From Sideroxydans sp. (lineage in GTDB: Bacteria > Pseudomonadota > Gammaproteobacteria > Burkholderiales > Gallionellaceae), in contig JAQTTU010000006.1 of assembly GCA_028710605.1 (NCBI GenBank), positions 62,001 through 126,000 on the forward strand: a stretch of 64,000 bases of DNA, written 5' to 3'. The notes beneath the pieces were generated by a model. The model saw only the letters and a list, made by a program, of their open reading frames with translations, ran no database searches and had not been told where the DNA came from. Shown in pieces: positions 45,590 to 55,892 of the stretch. Position numbers and translations under genes: made by a program. Numbering within the stretch: the stretch's first letter is position 1; each line of letters starts with the position of its first letter.

Positions 45590-46968
45590 GATTCCTCCTT
45601 CTGCGCCGCGCACGCCTGCACGACGCGTTCCATCTTCATAAAGCGCGACCCCTTTATCAGTACCGTGGTCTGCGCATCCAGTTGTTGTTGTAATTCGGTT
45701 TGCAGTGCAGCAATGTCGGCGAAGTGCTGCGCGCCCGCGCCGAATTCGCTCACCGCTTCGGCACTCATGGTTCCCAGCGCGAACATTTGTTCGATGCCCA
45801 GTTCGCGCGCCGCGATGCCGATTTCCTTGTGGAACTGCACCGCGTCCGCGCCCAGTTCGCCCATGTCGCCCAGCACGAAAATGCGCTTGCCTGCGGCCTG
45901 CGCCAGCACTTGCAGCGCCGCGTTCATCGAGGCGGGATTGGCGTTGTAGGTGTCGTCGATCAGCGTCGCGCCGTTGATTGCCTGTTTGCGCTGCAAGCGT
46001 CCCGCCACGCCGCCGAATTTTTCCAGCCCGGATGCAATCACCGTGAGCGGTATTTGCACGGCCAGCGCGGCGGTTGTGGCCGCCAGCGCGTTGCGCGCGT
46101 TGTGTTCGCCCGGCACTTGCAGCCTCACCTGCAATTTGCCCTCTGGCGTATCCGCACGCAGCGTGCCGCCGTGCCCCTCGGCATGCCATTCGCCCAGCAC
46201 ATCGGCCGCGTGCGCAATGGCGAATTCGAAGATGCGGTGTGTGCCCGCCAGTTCGCGCCACAGCGCGGCATGCGCGTCGTCGCCATTGATGATCGCAGTG
46301 CCGCCCGACTTGAGCCCGGCAAAGATTTCCCCTTTGGCGCGCGCCACGTTTTCCACCGTGCCAAGACCTTGCAAATGCGCGCCGCTGGCGTTGTTGATGA
46401 GCGCCACATCGGGGCGCGCGATGCGCGTCAGGTAGTCGATTTCGCCGGGGTGGTTCATGCCCATTTCGATCACCGCGTAACGGTGAGTCGCGCGCAGCTT
46501 GAGCAAGGTGAGCGGCATGCCGATGTCGTTATTGAAGTTGCCCCGGGTGGCGAGCACCGCATCCTCATTGCCCGCCGCGATACGCAGAATTGCCGCCAGC
46601 ATTTCCTTCACCGTGGTTTTGCCGTTGCTGCCGGTGATGGCCACCAGCGGAATGTCGAACTGCTTGCGCCAGTGCGCGGCGAGTTGACCCAGCGCGAGAC
46701 GCGTGTCTTCCACCACTAGGATCGGGGATTGGGGATTGAGGATTGAGCGGATTCGCTCGTAACCTTCAGCGTTGACTACCACCGCCACTGCGCCCGCTTG
46801 CAATGCGTCCATGACGAACTTTGATCCGTCGAAATTTTCGCCTTTGAGCGCGATGAATAAATCGCCTGTCTGGATGCTGCGCGTATCGGTGGACACGGCG
46901 TTAAAACGCACATCTTCGCCATGCCTGTTTGCATGCAGTGCTTGTGCGGCTTGCGAGAGCAGCATCAT
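45574..46968 (-). CDS. murF: UDP-MurNAc-tripeptide D-Ala-D-Ala ligase MurF
   Basis: Adds D-Ala-D-Ala to complete the pentapeptide precursor. The ATG at 46968 overlaps the murE stop (ATGA) and gives 464 residues. ATP site [15 protein letters not shown], the N-terminal [19 protein letters not shown], and [17 protein letters not shown] are typical. Longer readings of the frame overlap murE and are rejected. mraY follows with overlap. Confidence 0.96.
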   Translation of the reverse strand: MMLLSQAAQALHANRHGEDVRFNAVSTDTRSIQTGDLFIALKGENFDGSKFVMDALQAGAVAVVVNAEGYERIRSILNPQSPILVVEDTRLALGQLAAHWRKQFDIPLVAITGSNGKTTVKEMLAAILRIAAGNEDAVLATRGNFNNDIGMPLTLLKLRATHRYAVIEMGMNHPGEIDYLTRIARPDVALINNASGAHLQGLGTVENVARAKGEIFAGLKSGGTAIINGDDAHAALWRELAGTHRIFEFAIAHAADVLGEWHAEGHGGTLRADTPEGKLQVRLQVPGEHNARNALAATTAALAVQIPLTVIASGLEKFGGVAGRLQRKQAINGATLIDDTYNANPASMNAALQVLAQAAGKRIFVLGDMGELGADAVQFHKEIGIAARELGIEQMFALGTMSAEAVSEFGAGAQHFADIAALQTELQQQLDAQTTVLIKGSRFMKMERVVQACAAQKEESCCSH

Positions 46969-48461
46969 TGCGCGCCCTCCTGCAATTTCCACTCGCCCAA
47001 CGCGCGCTTGGCGATGGCGCTGTCCGAGAACGGATGGCGCACGCCGCCGATTTCCTGATATTCCTCGTGCCCCTTGCCCGCCAGCAACACGGTGTCGTTG
47101 GCGCGCGCCCGGGCGATGGCCTGCGTGATCGCGCAATCGCGATCCGCGATGACTTGATACTCGCCCTGCATGCCGGGGATGATGTCGTCAATGATCGCTT
47201 GCGGCTGTTCGCTGCGCGGGTTGTCGCTGGTGACAATGCGCACATCGGCGAGTTTGGACACCGCCGTGCCCATCATCGGGCGCTTGCCGCGATCACGGTC
47301 ACCGCCGCAGCCGAACACGCAGATGAGTTTGCCGCCGGAAGCGGCGGTCGCTTCGTGCAAAGTTGCCAGCACTTTTTCCAGCGCATCCGGTGTGTGCGCA
47401 TAGTCCACCACCACCGTCGGCCTGCCGTTGCCGCCCAGCGTCTGCATGCGTCCGGCCACGGCCTGTTGCATACCCAGTTCGCGCACGGCATCTGCCAGCG
47501 CCACTTCGCTGACCAGCAGCACCGCCAGCGCGCCCAGCAGGTTGGAGGCGTTGAAACGTCCGAGCATTGCGCTGCTCATCGTGCCCGCGCCCCAGCTGGT
47601 ATGCAGTTGCAGCGTCAAACCTTGCGCGTTCATTTGCGTGAGATCGCCATACACCATGCGCACACCCAGATTTTCCGCGAGCTTCAGCGACTCATCGTTC
47701 AGGCCGTAACCTATGACTTCAACCTCCGCATCCTGCAACTGCGCGGCCAGCTCCGCACCGAACGCATCGTCGAGATTGAGCACCGCATATTTGAGCGCTG
47801 TCCAGTCGAACAGGCGGCGTTTGGCGGCAGCATAGCTTTGCATATCGCCGTGATAATCGAGGTGGTCGTGGGTCAGGTTGGTGAGCAGCGCCACGTCGTA
47901 TTGCACGCCGTTGACGCGGCCTTGCGCCAGCGCATGCGAAGACACTTCCATCACGGCCACTGTTGCGCCTTGTTGCACAAAGTCCGCCAGCAAGCCCTGC
48001 ACCAGCAGCGCATCCGGCGTGGTGTTCGCGGTCGCTTGCAGCGCGCCGGGAAAGCCGTTGCCCAGCGTGCCCAACAGCGCGCTTTTTCGTTGCAGTTTGC
48101 TGAAGCTATCGGCGAGCCAGTGACTGATGGAGGTCTTGCCGTTGGTGCCGGTGATGCCCACCATCCACAATTTGTGCGAGGGCCGGCCGTAAATGTGATC
48201 GGCAATTATTCCGGCCTGATGGCGCAAATCATGCACCGCCAGATGCGGCACATGCCACGCGCTGTCCCATGCAAAATCATGCGCGTCCCAGATCACCGCA
48301 TTCGCGCCGCGCGCGATGGCTTGCGCGATGAAGCGCCGACCGTCCGCCTGCGCGCCGGGGTAGGCGACAAAGGTATCGCCGGGTTGCAGCGCGCGGCTGT
48401 CGGACACCAGCCGCGTGATGCTGACTCCGAGTTTTTTCAGGTCATCGGTGCGGAAGCTCAT
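46965..48461 (-). CDS. murE: UDP-MurNAc-L-Ala-D-Glu meso-diaminopimelate ligase MurE
   Basis: Adds the third stem residue. The DNPR motif in TSDNPRSEQP (near the C terminus) is the signature of enzymes selecting meso-diaminopimelate, as expected for a Gram-negative. ATP site VGITGTNGKTSISHWL and VDYAHTPDALEKVL are intact in the 498-residue protein. It overlaps ftsI upstream and murF downstream by four bases each, so translation is coupled. Confidence 0.96.
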   Translation of the reverse strand: MSFRTDDLKKLGVSITRLVSDSRALQPGDTFVAYPGAQADGRRFIAQAIARGANAVIWDAHDFAWDSAWHVPHLAVHDLRHQAGIIADHIYGRPSHKLWMVGITGTNGKTSISHWLADSFSKLQRKSALLGTLGNGFPGALQATANTTPDALLVQGLLADFVQQGATVAVMEVSSHALAQGRVNGVQYDVALLTNLTHDHLDYHGDMQSYAAAKRRLFDWTALKYAVLNLDDAFGAELAAQLQDAEVEVIGYGLNDESLKLAENLGVRMVYGDLTQMNAQGLTLQLHTSWGAGTMSSAMLGRFNASNLLGALAVLLVSEVALADAVRELGMQQAVAGRMQTLGGNGRPTVVVDYAHTPDALEKVLATLHEATAASGGKLICVFGCGGDRDRGKRPMMGTAVSKLADVRIVTSDNPRSEQPQAIIDDIIPGMQGEYQVIADRDCAITQAIARARANDTVLLAGKGHEEYQEIGGVRHPFSDSAIAKRALGEWKLQEGAQ

Positions 48462-50188
48462 GCGTCCTCCCCGATGATTTCTTTCGGCGCTTGCAGCACG
48501 TTGTTCAGCGGCGCATCGTAGGGAACATCCAGCGTGCGCAAGGCTGCGCCCATCACGTTGCTGAATGCGGGCGCAGCTACCAGTCCGCCGTAGTATTCGC
48601 TGCCTGCCGGTTCATCCACCATCACCGCCACGATCAGGCGCGGGTTGGAGGCCGGTGCCATGCCGACAAACGAGGCGACATACCTGTCCACATATTTGCC
48701 GTTCTGCAATTTGTGCGACGTGCCGGTTTTGCCCGCCACGCGGTAGCCCGCCACCTGCGCCAGCGGCGCGGTGCCGCCGGGCTTGACCACCAGTTCCAGC
48801 ATGTCGCGTACTTCGCGCGCCGTGGTTTCCGAATAGATCTTGATGCCCACTGCCGGGATTTCCTGTTTGAGCAAGGTGACCGGTTTCAGTTCGCCGCCGT
48901 TGGCAAACACGGTGTAGGCGCGCGCCAGTTGCAGCAGATTGACCGAGATGCCGTTGCCGTAAGACATGGTGGCTTGCTCGATGGGGCGCAGGGTTTTGTA
49001 ATCGCGCAACTTGCCCGTGGCCTCGCCCGGAAATTCGCTGCCGGTCGCCGCGCCGAAACCGTTTTCGCTCAGGCTGCGGCAGAAAATTTGCGGTGTCAGC
49101 GACAGCGCCATCTTGGCCGCGCCGACGTTGCTCGATTGCTGGATCACCTGCGCCACGGTGAGCGAGCGTTTCTGGTGCGTGTCGTGAATCTTGCGCCCGC
49201 CCACCGTCCACACGCCGTTCTCGGTATTGATGACGGTGTCCGGTTTGAATTTGCCGCCCTCCAATGCCGCCGCCACGGTGAACGGCTTCATGGTGGAACC
49301 CGGCTCGAACAAGTCGGTCACCGCGCGGTTGCGCATCAGGTTCAATGCCGGTTTGTTGCGGTTGTTCGAGTTGTAGGTCGGCCAGTTGGCCAGCGCCAGC
49401 ACTTCGCCGCTCTTCGCATCCAGCACCACGATAGAGCCCGCTTTGGCGTGATGCTGTTCGACCACTTGCTTGATTTCGCGGAAAGCGAGGAACTGGATTT
49501 TGCTGTCTATGCTCAAGGCCACATCGCTGCCTTCCTTGGGCGCGCGCAGGCTGGCCACGTCCTCGACGATATGCCCGCGCCTGTCCTTGATAACCTGCTG
49601 GCTGCCCGCTTTGCCGCCCAGTTTGGCCTGCAACGAAAACTCGATGCCCTCGCGCCCGTTGTCGTCCACATCGGTGAAGCCGAGCAAATGCGAGGTGACT
49701 TCGCCGCCGGGATAATAACGGCGGTATTCGCGTTGCAGCGATATGCCGGGAATGCCCAGCAGCGAAACCTGGCGTGCCTGTTCCGGGGGCAACTGGCGTT
49801 TCAGGAATACAAAATCGTGCGAGTCGTCGGACAGTTTTGCTTTCACTTCCGCGTCGCTCAAACCGACCAGTTGCGCCAATTGCTTCGCCTGTTTTGCCGT
49901 CATCTCGACATCCTGCGGGCTCGCCCACACCGACTCGACCGGCGTGCTGACCGCCAGCGGCTCGCCGTTTCGGTCGGTAATCATGCCGCGATGGGCGGGC
50001 ACTTCGATCACCCGACCGTAGCGCGCATCGCCTTTCTGTTGCAGGAAGTCATTGTGGATGCCCTGCAAATATACGGCGCGCGCCAGCAGCCCCGCCATGC
50101 CCGTCAACAACAGCACGTACAGCACGCGCGAACGCCAGGCTGGCAAAGCCTGCTGCGAAGAAGTCTGCGGTACAGTGGCGTAATTCAT
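48458..50188 (-). CDS. ftsI: Septal peptidoglycan transpeptidase FtsI (PBP3)
   Basis: Class B penicillin-binding protein that cross-links septal peptidoglycan with FtsW. The ATG at 50188 overlaps the ftsL stop and gives 576 residues; the longer frame overlaps ftsL and is rejected. One N-terminal membrane helix (about 23-42), the PBP dimerisation part, and the active-site motifs STMK (EPGSTMKPF), SSN and KTGT (AGKTGTSHK) are present. Confidence 0.97.
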   Translation of the reverse strand: MNYATVPQTSSQQALPAWRSRVLYVLLLTGMAGLLARAVYLQGIHNDFLQQKGDARYGRVIEVPAHRGMITDRNGEPLAVSTPVESVWASPQDVEMTAKQAKQLAQLVGLSDAEVKAKLSDDSHDFVFLKRQLPPEQARQVSLLGIPGISLQREYRRYYPGGEVTSHLLGFTDVDDNGREGIEFSLQAKLGGKAGSQQVIKDRRGHIVEDVASLRAPKEGSDVALSIDSKIQFLAFREIKQVVEQHHAKAGSIVVLDAKSGEVLALANWPTYNSNNRNKPALNLMRNRAVTDLFEPGSTMKPFTVAAALEGGKFKPDTVINTENGVWTVGGRKIHDTHQKRSLTVAQVIQQSSNVGAAKMALSLTPQIFCRSLSENGFGAATGSEFPGEATGKLRDYKTLRPIEQATMSYGNGISVNLLQLARAYTVFANGGELKPVTLLKQEIPAVGIKIYSETTAREVRDMLELVVKPGGTAPLAQVAGYRVAGKTGTSHKLQNGKYVDRYVASFVGMAPASNPRLIVAVMVDEPAGSEYYGGLVAAPAFSNVMGAALRTLDVPYDAPLNNVLQAPKEIIGEDA

Positions 50189-50469
50189 TGCAACCCCGTC
50201 ACCACACCGTTCGAGCGGATGTAGCGGATTTGATCGCTTTGCGGCATGTGCATCTGCAATTGCTGGCGAGCGAGACTTTCCACACGGCCGGGAGTCACCA
50301 GCGTGCTTTGCTCCAACTGCAATCGGCCCCACTCCACATCCATTTGCTGCGCCCGCTCTTTCTCGTTTTGCAGTTCCACAAATAACTTGCGCGCCTTGTG
50401 TTGCGAGGTCACAACACCTAACGCGCAAGCGATAGTCAAAAAAAGTAGCAGTGCATTCAACCTAGCCAC
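50185..50469 (-). CDS. ftsL: Cell division protein FtsL
   Basis: Small bitopic divisome protein that forms a complex with FtsB and FtsQ. 94 residues: an N-terminal membrane helix ([19 protein letters not shown]), then a coiled-coil stretch ([20 protein letters not shown]) and a short tail. Position between rsmH and ftsI, with overlaps at both ends, supports the call. Confidence 0.92.
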   Translation of the reverse strand: MARLNALLLFLTIACALGVVTSQHKARKLFVELQNEKERAQQMDVEWGRLQLEQSTLVTPGRVESLARQQLQMHMPQSDQIRYIRSNGVVTGLQ

Positions 50470-51403
50470 CGCCGCCCCCCAGCTTCTCAGCCACGCGCAA
50501 CACCGCGCTGCGCGCGCGAGGATTGACTTTCAATTCTTGCGCCGAGGCGTAGATCGGTTTGCCTATCAATTTCATTTTGCCTTGCGGCACATCGGCCGCG
50601 CGTATCGGCACGCTCTTCGGCAGTTTGTCGCCCTGCGCCATGTCGCGCATGAAGCGCTTCACGATGCGGTCTTCCAGCGAATGAAAGCTGATCACCGACA
50701 TGCGTCCGCCCGGCTTCAGATAATCCACGCACTGCGGCAGCACGTTCTCAAGCTCTTCAAGCTCACGGTTGAGATAAATCCGTATAGCCTGAAAGGTGCG
50801 CGTTGCCGGATTTTTGCCGGGTTCGCGCGTGTGTACTGTCTGCCCGACGATGTCGCTGAGCTGCTTCGTGGTGAGGATTTCCCGCTCCTGGCGCGCAGCA
50901 ACAATCGCCCTTGCAACCTGCCTAGCAAACCGTTCTTCGCCGTAATCACGTATCACCTCCGTCAGTTCACCTTCATCCGCGACTGCCAGCCACTCCGCCG
51001 CCGTCCGGCCGCTGCTGGTATCCATGCGCATATCCAGCGGCGCATCAAACCTGAAACTGAATCCGCGCTGCTCGTCGTCCAGTTGCGGCGACGACACGCC
51101 CAGATCCAGCAACACGCCATCCACCTTCTCCACACCGCATTGCCGCAACACCTCACCGAAATGCTCGAAGCCGCTATGCACCATCTGAAAACGCGCATCG
51201 CTTATCGCCTTGCCTGCCGCCACCGCCATCGGGTCTTTATCCAGCGCGATCAACCGGCCGCGCTCGCCCAGTTTTTCCAGAATCAAACGGCTGTGTCCGC
51301 CGCGCCCGAACGTGCCGTCCACATATACACCGTCAGCCTTTACCTGCAAGGCATCGACAGCTTCGTTCAACAGGACGGTTGCGTGAGCCAGAATCTGGCT
51401 CAC
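50462..51403 (-). CDS. rsmH: 16S rRNA (cytosine1402-N4)-methyltransferase RsmH
   Basis: Methylates N4 of C1402 in 16S rRNA at the decoding site. The 313-residue protein has [12 protein letters not shown] and the SAM-binding [16 protein letters not shown], plus [16 protein letters not shown] and the C-terminal [15 protein letters not shown]. It overlaps mraZ by four bases and ftsL by eight, second in the dcw operon. Confidence 0.97.
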   Translation of the reverse strand: MSQILAHATVLLNEAVDALQVKADGVYVDGTFGRGGHSRLILEKLGERGRLIALDKDPMAVAAGKAISDARFQMVHSGFEHFGEVLRQCGVEKVDGVLLDLGVSSPQLDDEQRGFSFRFDAPLDMRMDTSSGRTAAEWLAVADEGELTEVIRDYGEERFARQVARAIVAARQEREILTTKQLSDIVGQTVHTREPGKNPATRTFQAIRIYLNRELEELENVLPQCVDYLKPGGRMSVISFHSLEDRIVKRFMRDMAQGDKLPKSVPIRAADVPQGKMKLIGKPIYASAQELKVNPRARSAVLRVAEKLGGGGG

Positions 51404-51846
51404 AGCGTGAACCCCTCCAACTCGGGCGGTAAATTGTCCATGGAAATATCCGCAATCTTTTCGTTCTGCGACTTCCAGCGCGCCTCATCCCACAATTCGA
51501 ATTTGTTGCCCTGACCGACCAGCATCACATGCTTGTCCAGCCCGGCGTAACTGCGCAGCGTGGCCGAAACCAGTACGCGCCCCGCCGCATCCATCACCAC
51601 GTCTTCCGCATGGCCGACCAGAAAGCGCTGCAACGCACGGATAGTTGGGTTGAACGCGGAGAGTTGCATCAACTTGTCTCGAATGGGCAACCACTCAGGT
51701 TGGGGATAGAGCAACAGACAGCCGTCGGCATCCGCAGTCAGCACCAACTGGCCCGCGCAATGCGCCAGCAGCATGTCGCGATACCGCGTCGGTATCGTCA
51801 ACCTGCCCTTGCCATCCAAATTGAATTGTGTCGCGCCTTGAAACAT
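51400..51846 (-). CDS. mraZ: Transcriptional regulator MraZ
   Basis: AbrB-like regulator that binds repeated boxes in front of its own operon. From the ATG at 51846 ([20 protein letters not shown]) it has 148 residues with two tandem SpoVT/AbrB-type halves ([11 protein letters not shown] and [15 protein letters not shown]). An upstream in-frame ATG at 51879 lies inside the operator repeats and is disfavoured. It heads the dcw cluster. Confidence 0.96.
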   Translation of the reverse strand: MFQGATQFNLDGKGRLTIPTRYRDMLLAHCAGQLVLTADADGCLLLYPQPEWLPIRDKLMQLSAFNPTIRALQRFLVGHAEDVVMDAAGRVLVSATLRSYAGLDKHVMLVGQGNKFELWDEARWKSQNEKIADISMDNLPPELEGFTL

Positions 51847-51863
51847 AGAATCCCCGTGCAACC

Positions 51864-51899
51864 CCCCATTTATTCCCACTTATCACCACTAGTTCCCAC
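51864..51899 (-). promoter_or_regulatory. MraZ operator: four boxes at 10-bp spacing
   Basis: On the minus strand GTGGGA (51899-51894), GTGGTG (51889-51884), GTGGGA (51879-51874) and ATGGGG (51869-51864) recur every 10 bp just downstream of the -10 box. This matches the known GTGGG-type MraZ boxes, on one helix face, and predicts autorepression. Confidence 0.85.
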
Positions 51900-51926
51900 T
51901 ATATTGAAAATATTTGGGGTGGTCAA
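51898..51926 (-). promoter_or_regulatory. Sigma70 promoter of the dcw cluster
   Basis: Minus strand TTGACC (51926-51921), a 17-bp spacer, then TATAGT (51903-51898). The -10 box abuts the first MraZ box. Confidence 0.8.
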
Positions 51927-52143
51927 GCAAGAAAATGGAAATTATCTTTATACGACAAGGAGTTAGCGCGGAATGTTAAAGCCAAACAAACATGCTTATA
52001 AAGCAACAGGTTGGGCAAACAAGCTAAAGTTGTTTGTGATGGAAGGTCTATATATTTTGAGAGTTGACGCGCAAGGCGGGGCTGGATAGGGTGCTGGCAT
52101 TTCTCGCTCATTGTACCGTGCAACGTAAGGTAAAAAACCAACC

Positions 52144-52503
52144 ATGAAAGAGCTCATCGACGTGCGTCAAATCCCCGGCGAACCGAAGCGGCGCTGGTTT
52201 TCTTCCGAGCAGTTCGATCTGATTGTCTGGGTTTCCGACGAGATGGAGATGATCGGTTTCGAGTTGTGCTACGACAAGCACCACAACGAGCATTCCATCG
52301 TGTGGAGCAAGCTTGGCGGGTTCAGGCACATGGCGGTGGATGACGGAGAACAGCGTCCGGGCAAATACAAAGCGTCGCCTATCCTGATTCCTGATGGCGC
52401 TTTCGACACCGCGCGCATCCAATCGGCGTTTCTTGAAGTCAGCCACACTTTGCCGCATGAGGTTGCCCGCTTTGTGTGTCGGGCTTTTGAACTACATTCC
52501 TGA
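52144..52503 (+). CDS. Hypothetical protein
   Basis: 119-residue soluble protein starting MKELIDVRQIPGEPKRRWFS. It has an even mixed alpha/beta composition with no signal peptide or membrane helix and no motif I recognise. It looks like a conserved small protein rather than a chance ORF, because it lies alone in its gap, is preceded by AAGG-like sequence, and ends 11 bp before the convergent mltA. Function unknown. Confidence 0.65.
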   Translation: MKELIDVRQIPGEPKRRWFSSEQFDLIVWVSDEMEMIGFELCYDKHHNEHSIVWSKLGGFRHMAVDDGEQRPGKYKASPILIPDGAFDTARIQSAFLEVSHTLPHEVARFVCRAFELHS

Positions 52504-52514
52504 CTACCCGATCC

Positions 52515-53708
52515 TCAATTCAAGCCCGGCTCGTCACCGTGCGGGAACAGCACCCATAACCGTCCGCTCTGTTTCATGCGCCCCGCTTTGGCTGCGGCAA
52601 GTTCGCCGAAGCCCCAGAAGAAGTCGGCGCGCACAGCGCCCCGGATCGCGCCGCCCGTGTCTTGCGCGAACACCAGACGGTTGAGCGGTTCGCTGCTGTT
52701 GGGTTGGGTGGTGGAAAGAAACACCGGCACACCCAGCGGGATGCTGCGCGGATCGACGGCGATGCTGTATTCGTTGGTGAGCGGCACGCCCAGTGCGCCC
52801 AGCGGCGCGGAAAGGGTGTCCGGCAATTCGCGGAAGAACACGTAGCTGGGATTGTGTCCGAGTAACACGGGCAATTCTTCGGGATGGTTATCCGCCCATT
52901 TTTTGATGCCTTGCATGGAGGTTTCTTCCGCTTTGAGCTCGCCGATGTCGATCAGTTTTTTGCCGATGGAGGCGTAGGGATGACCGTTCTGTTCGGCGTA
53001 GCCGATCTTCACGCGCGTGCCGTCTTCCAACTCGATGCGCCCCGAACCTTGTATCTGCAAGAAGAATAATTCGACCGGATTTTCCACCCAGAATATTTCT
53101 CTCCCTTGCAGCGCGGGTGCTAGACCGTCATTGATTTCGGCGCGATTGAAATACGGCACGACGCGCTTGCCTTCCAACCTTCCGCGCACGATTTGCCCGC
53201 GAAATTGCGGGAACAGCGCACCCATATCCACTTCGAGCATGTCGTCCGGCGGCGCGTAGATAGGGTAAGCAAAGCGGGCGCTGCGCGTTCTGCTGCCTTT
53301 GAGCAGAGGCTCGTAATAGCCGGTGACCAATCCGGTATCGCTGCCGTCCGGGTTGAACACCTGATACGGCGTGAACCAGGTTTCGTAGAACGTGCGCTGC
53401 GCCAGCAAATCGTCGGCATCCACTTTTTTCGCCGCCGCGCAGATCGGCACCCATACCGGCCTGAATCGAAGCGCGTGGCAGCTTTGCAGCAACGCGGGCC
53501 ACGAAGCGGAAAGGTCTTGCGTCAACCAGTCGGGCAACGCCTCCCACTTGGCGGGCAGGAAGTCGGGGAATGGCTTGCTGACAACTTTGGGCTGTGGTGG
53601 CGGCACTTCAACCGGAGGCTTGGGCAGCGGAGTCGGACAACCGGCCAGCAACAGGCTCGTTGCCAGCAAGAGCAGAACGGAATAATGCGGGAATTTAATT
53701 TTCATCAA
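52515..53708 (-). CDS. mltA: Membrane-bound lytic murein transglycosylase A
   Basis: Outer-membrane lipoprotein that cleaves glycan strands to 1,6-anhydro ends. The 397-residue product has a lipoprotein signal with lipobox LLLAGC, then a Pro-rich linker. The MltA domain (FNPDGSDTGLVTGYYEPLL, GSGRIELEDG) and the C-terminal 3D domain with VFAQDTGGAIRG, which holds the catalytic Asp, follow. A CCACAGAG repeat lies upstream. Confidence 0.95.
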   Translation of the reverse strand: MMKIKFPHYSVLLLLATSLLLAGCPTPLPKPPVEVPPPQPKVVSKPFPDFLPAKWEALPDWLTQDLSASWPALLQSCHALRFRPVWVPICAAAKKVDADDLLAQRTFYETWFTPYQVFNPDGSDTGLVTGYYEPLLKGSRTRSARFAYPIYAPPDDMLEVDMGALFPQFRGQIVRGRLEGKRVVPYFNRAEINDGLAPALQGREIFWVENPVELFFLQIQGSGRIELEDGTRVKIGYAEQNGHPYASIGKKLIDIGELKAEETSMQGIKKWADNHPEELPVLLGHNPSYVFFRELPDTLSAPLGALGVPLTNEYSIAVDPRSIPLGVPVFLSTTQPNSSEPLNRLVFAQDTGGAIRGAVRADFFWGFGELAAAKAGRMKQSGRLWVLFPHGDEPGLN

Positions 53709-53727
53709 TCAACCTGAAAAAACATTT

Positions 53728-53855
53728 AGCCACAGAGTACACAGAGGCCACAGATGAAACAGCGGAATATTGAGAGTTATTCACCTTATGCACAAACCCG
53801 CGAAATACAAATGAGCTATTTCTTTCTCTGTGCGCTCTGTGATCTCTGTGGCTTA
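53728..53855. repeat. CCACAGAG repeat between apaG and mltA
   Basis: Opens AGCCACAGAGTACACAGAGG and closes CTCTGTGATCTCTGTGGCT with about 90 bp between. Confidence 0.85.
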
Positions 53856-53866
53856 AGTTTTGATTT

Positions 53867-54250
53867 TCAATGCAAGGTGCGCGGCACGCTCAATACGAAT
53901 TTCGGGATCGGTACGGAAAACTCGCCGCCGTCCACCACTTGCATGCGGTAGCTGCCGGACATGACTCCCACTTGCGTCGCCAGCACCGTGCCGCTGGAAT
54001 ATTCAAAGCTTTCCGCAGGCTTGATAATGGGCTGCTCGCCCACCACGCCTTTGCCTTTCACTTCCTGCACATGGTTGTTGGCATCGTTGATGATCCAGTG
54101 GCGGCTGAGCAATTGCACCGCATGCTCGCCTTCGTTGGTAAGCGTGATGGTGTAGGCGAACACGTGGCGGTTTTCGGCTTCGTTGGATTGGTCGGCAAGG
54201 TAACGCACTTGCACGGCAACCTGGATGCGGTATTGGGAGGTATCTTCCAT
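53867..54250 (-). CDS. apaG: ApaG protein
   Basis: Small fibronectin-III-like protein often linked with apaH and of uncertain role; this fold also occurs in F-box proteins. The 127-residue sequence contains the family blocks [40 protein letters not shown] and [20 protein letters not shown]. It is divergent from rpe, about 97 bp away, and lies upstream of mltA on the minus strand. Confidence 0.95.
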   Translation of the reverse strand: MEDTSQYRIQVAVQVRYLADQSNEAENRHVFAYTITLTNEGEHAVQLLSRHWIINDANNHVQEVKGKGVVGEQPIIKPAESFEYSSGTVLATQVGVMSGSYRMQVVDGGEFSVPIPKFVLSVPRTLH

Positions 54251-54347
54251 CGTTGCATTTCACCGTATTTTGCGCGGCGTGACAAGCCGCTTGAGTGTTT
54301 CGGGTAAAATGCGCGCCTCGAATTCAAAAACTTTAAGGATTAACACC

Positions 54348-55034
54348 ATGTATCAGATCGCTCCCAGCATCCTCTCCGCCAATTTCGCCAAGCTCGGCGA
54401 AGAAGTCGATAACGTGCTCGCCTCCGGCGCGGACATCGTGCACTTCGACGTGATGGACAACCATTACGTGCCCAACCTGACCATAGGTCCCTTGGTGTGC
54501 GAAGCGCTGCGCAAGCATGGCGTGACCGCGCCCATCGACGTGCATCTGATGGTGAAACCCGTGGATCGCATCATTCCCGATTTCGCCAAAGCGGGCGCGA
54601 CTTACATCACCTTCCACCCGGAATCTTCCGAACACGTTGACCGCACCATCGGCCTGATCAAGGAAAGCGGCTGCAAGGCCGGCCTGGTGTTCAACCCGGC
54701 CACGCCGCTGGACATTCTCGAATACACCTTGCCGAAATTGGACATGGTGCTGCTGATGTCGGTCAACCCCGGTTTCGGCGGACAGAAATTCATCCCTTAC
54801 GTGCTGGACAAGGCGCGCGCCGTGCGCAAGATGATTGACGCGGGCGGCTACAACTGCCGTCTGGAAATCGACGGCGGCGTGGGTCCGGCCAACATCAAGG
54901 AAGTGGCCGAAGCGGGCGTGGATACTTTCGTGGCTGGCTCTGCTGTGTTCGGCAAATTCAACGCCAGCGACAAGAACCACTACAACACCGTCATCAGCGA
55001 ACTGCGTGCCGAATTGGCCAAGGTCAAAGCGTGA
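54348..55034 (+). CDS. rpe: Ribulose-phosphate 3-epimerase
   Basis: Interconverts ribulose-5-phosphate and xylulose-5-phosphate in the pentose phosphate and Calvin pathways. The ATG at 54348, with AAGGA upstream, gives 228 residues. Typical blocks: [54 protein letters not shown] and [14 protein letters not shown]. Its stop overlaps the GTG of gph. rpe-gph-trpE is a common proteobacterial order. Confidence 0.97.
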   Translation: MYQIAPSILSANFAKLGEEVDNVLASGADIVHFDVMDNHYVPNLTIGPLVCEALRKHGVTAPIDVHLMVKPVDRIIPDFAKAGATYITFHPESSEHVDRTIGLIKESGCKAGLVFNPATPLDILEYTLPKLDMVLLMSVNPGFGGQKFIPYVLDKARAVRKMIDAGGYNCRLEIDGGVGPANIKEVAEAGVDTFVAGSAVFGKFNASDKNHYNTVISELRAELAKVKA

Positions 55035-55774
55035 AGGGTAAAGGGAACGCGCCTGCGGCGCTCAAGGGAGAAGGGGGCGTTACCCCCCTTCCCTCTTCCC
55101 CCTTCCCCCTTCCCATAAAAGCCATCGTTCTCGACCTCGACGGCACGCTGCTGGACAGCGCGCCGGAGCTGGCCGGGGCGGCTAACCGCATGTTGCACGA
55201 TATGGGACGGCCCGCCGCTTCGCAGCAACTGTTGATGAGCTACATCGGCAACGGCATTTCGTGGCTGGTGAAGCGCGCACTCACTGGCGACATGCATGCC
55301 GAGCCGGATGCGGCTTTGTTCGAACAGGCCATGCCCGTCTTTGAAAAGCATTACAGCGAACTGTTGCTGCAAAGCAAACCGTATCCGGGCGTAATGGATG
55401 GACTGGACGCGATGAAGCAAGCGGGTTTCCGTTTGGGCTGTATCACCAATAAAGCGACGCGCTTCACCACACCGCTGGTGCAAGGCAGCGGTCTGGCACC
55501 CTATTTCGAGATCGTGGTGTCCGGCGATACGCTGGCGGAAAAGAAACCGCATCCGCTGCCGTTGCTGCACAGCGCGCAGTTCTTCGGTGTGCCGGTGGAG
55601 AAAATGCTGATGATAGGCGATTCGAAGAACGACGCGCTTGCCGCGCGTGCTGCGGGCTGTCCGGTGTTCTGCGTGCCTTATGGTTATAATCACGGCAAAC
55701 CGGTGGATGGTCTGGATCTGGATGCCGTGATCGCCGACCTGCCCGCCGCTTTAAAACTTATCGAACGCATATAA
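55031..55774 (+). CDS. gph: Phosphoglycolate phosphatase (HAD family), repeat-coded N terminus
   Basis: HAD phosphatase removing phosphate from 2-phosphoglycolate. Motif I is [15 protein letters not shown], motif III includes KKPHPLPLL, and motif [18 protein letters not shown]. Starting at the GTG that overlaps the rpe stop, the first 30-odd residues before [10 protein letters not shown] (Gly/Lys/Pro-rich) are coded by a palindromic repeat at 55035-55111. No good start codon lies between repeat and motif I, so the extension is probably translated. Confidence 0.92.
   Translation: MKGKGNAPAALKGEGGVTPLPSSPFPLPIKAIVLDLDGTLLDSAPELAGAANRMLHDMGRPAASQQLLMSYIGNGISWLVKRALTGDMHAEPDAALFEQAMPVFEKHYSELLLQSKPYPGVMDGLDAMKQAGFRLGCITNKATRFTTPLVQGSGLAPYFEIVVSGDTLAEKKPHPLPLLHSAQFFGVPVEKMLMIGDSKNDALAARAAGCPVFCVPYGYNHGKPVDGLDLDAVIADLPAALKLIERI
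55035..55111. repeat. Palindromic insertion at the 5' end of gph
   Basis: AAGGGTAAAGGG..GCGCCTGCGGCGC..AAGGGAGAAGGGGG and then the pyrimidine inverse CCCCCCTTCCCTCTTCCCCC. Related to the insertion in murB. Confidence 0.75.
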
Positions 55775-55817
55775 AAATGAAATTGAACAACCTCCTTTAT
55801 TGGCGATGGTGATAGTC

Positions 55818-55871
55818 GTAGGTCGGGATTCATCCCGACATGAGCCGCTGTCGGGATGAATCCCGACCTAC
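55818..55871. repeat. GTAGG REP pair between gph and trpE
   Basis: Perfect 23-bp inverted arms at 55818-55840 and 55849-55871, starting GTAGGTCGGGATTCATCCCG, with an 8-bp spacer. It ends about 22 bp before the trpE start, ahead of an AGGAGG ribosome site. Confidence 0.88.
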
Positions 55872-55892
55872 AAAAATCTCAGGAGGTTTTAC

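Noticed and set aside
48491-50224. 577-codon plus-strand ORF opposite ftsI
   Set aside because: Shadow of FtsI, His/Arg/Gln-rich with no motif.
55775-55892. trp attenuator or leader peptide
   Set aside because: The hairpin here is a GTAGG REP pair found at other loci; no Trp-codon leader ORF was seen.
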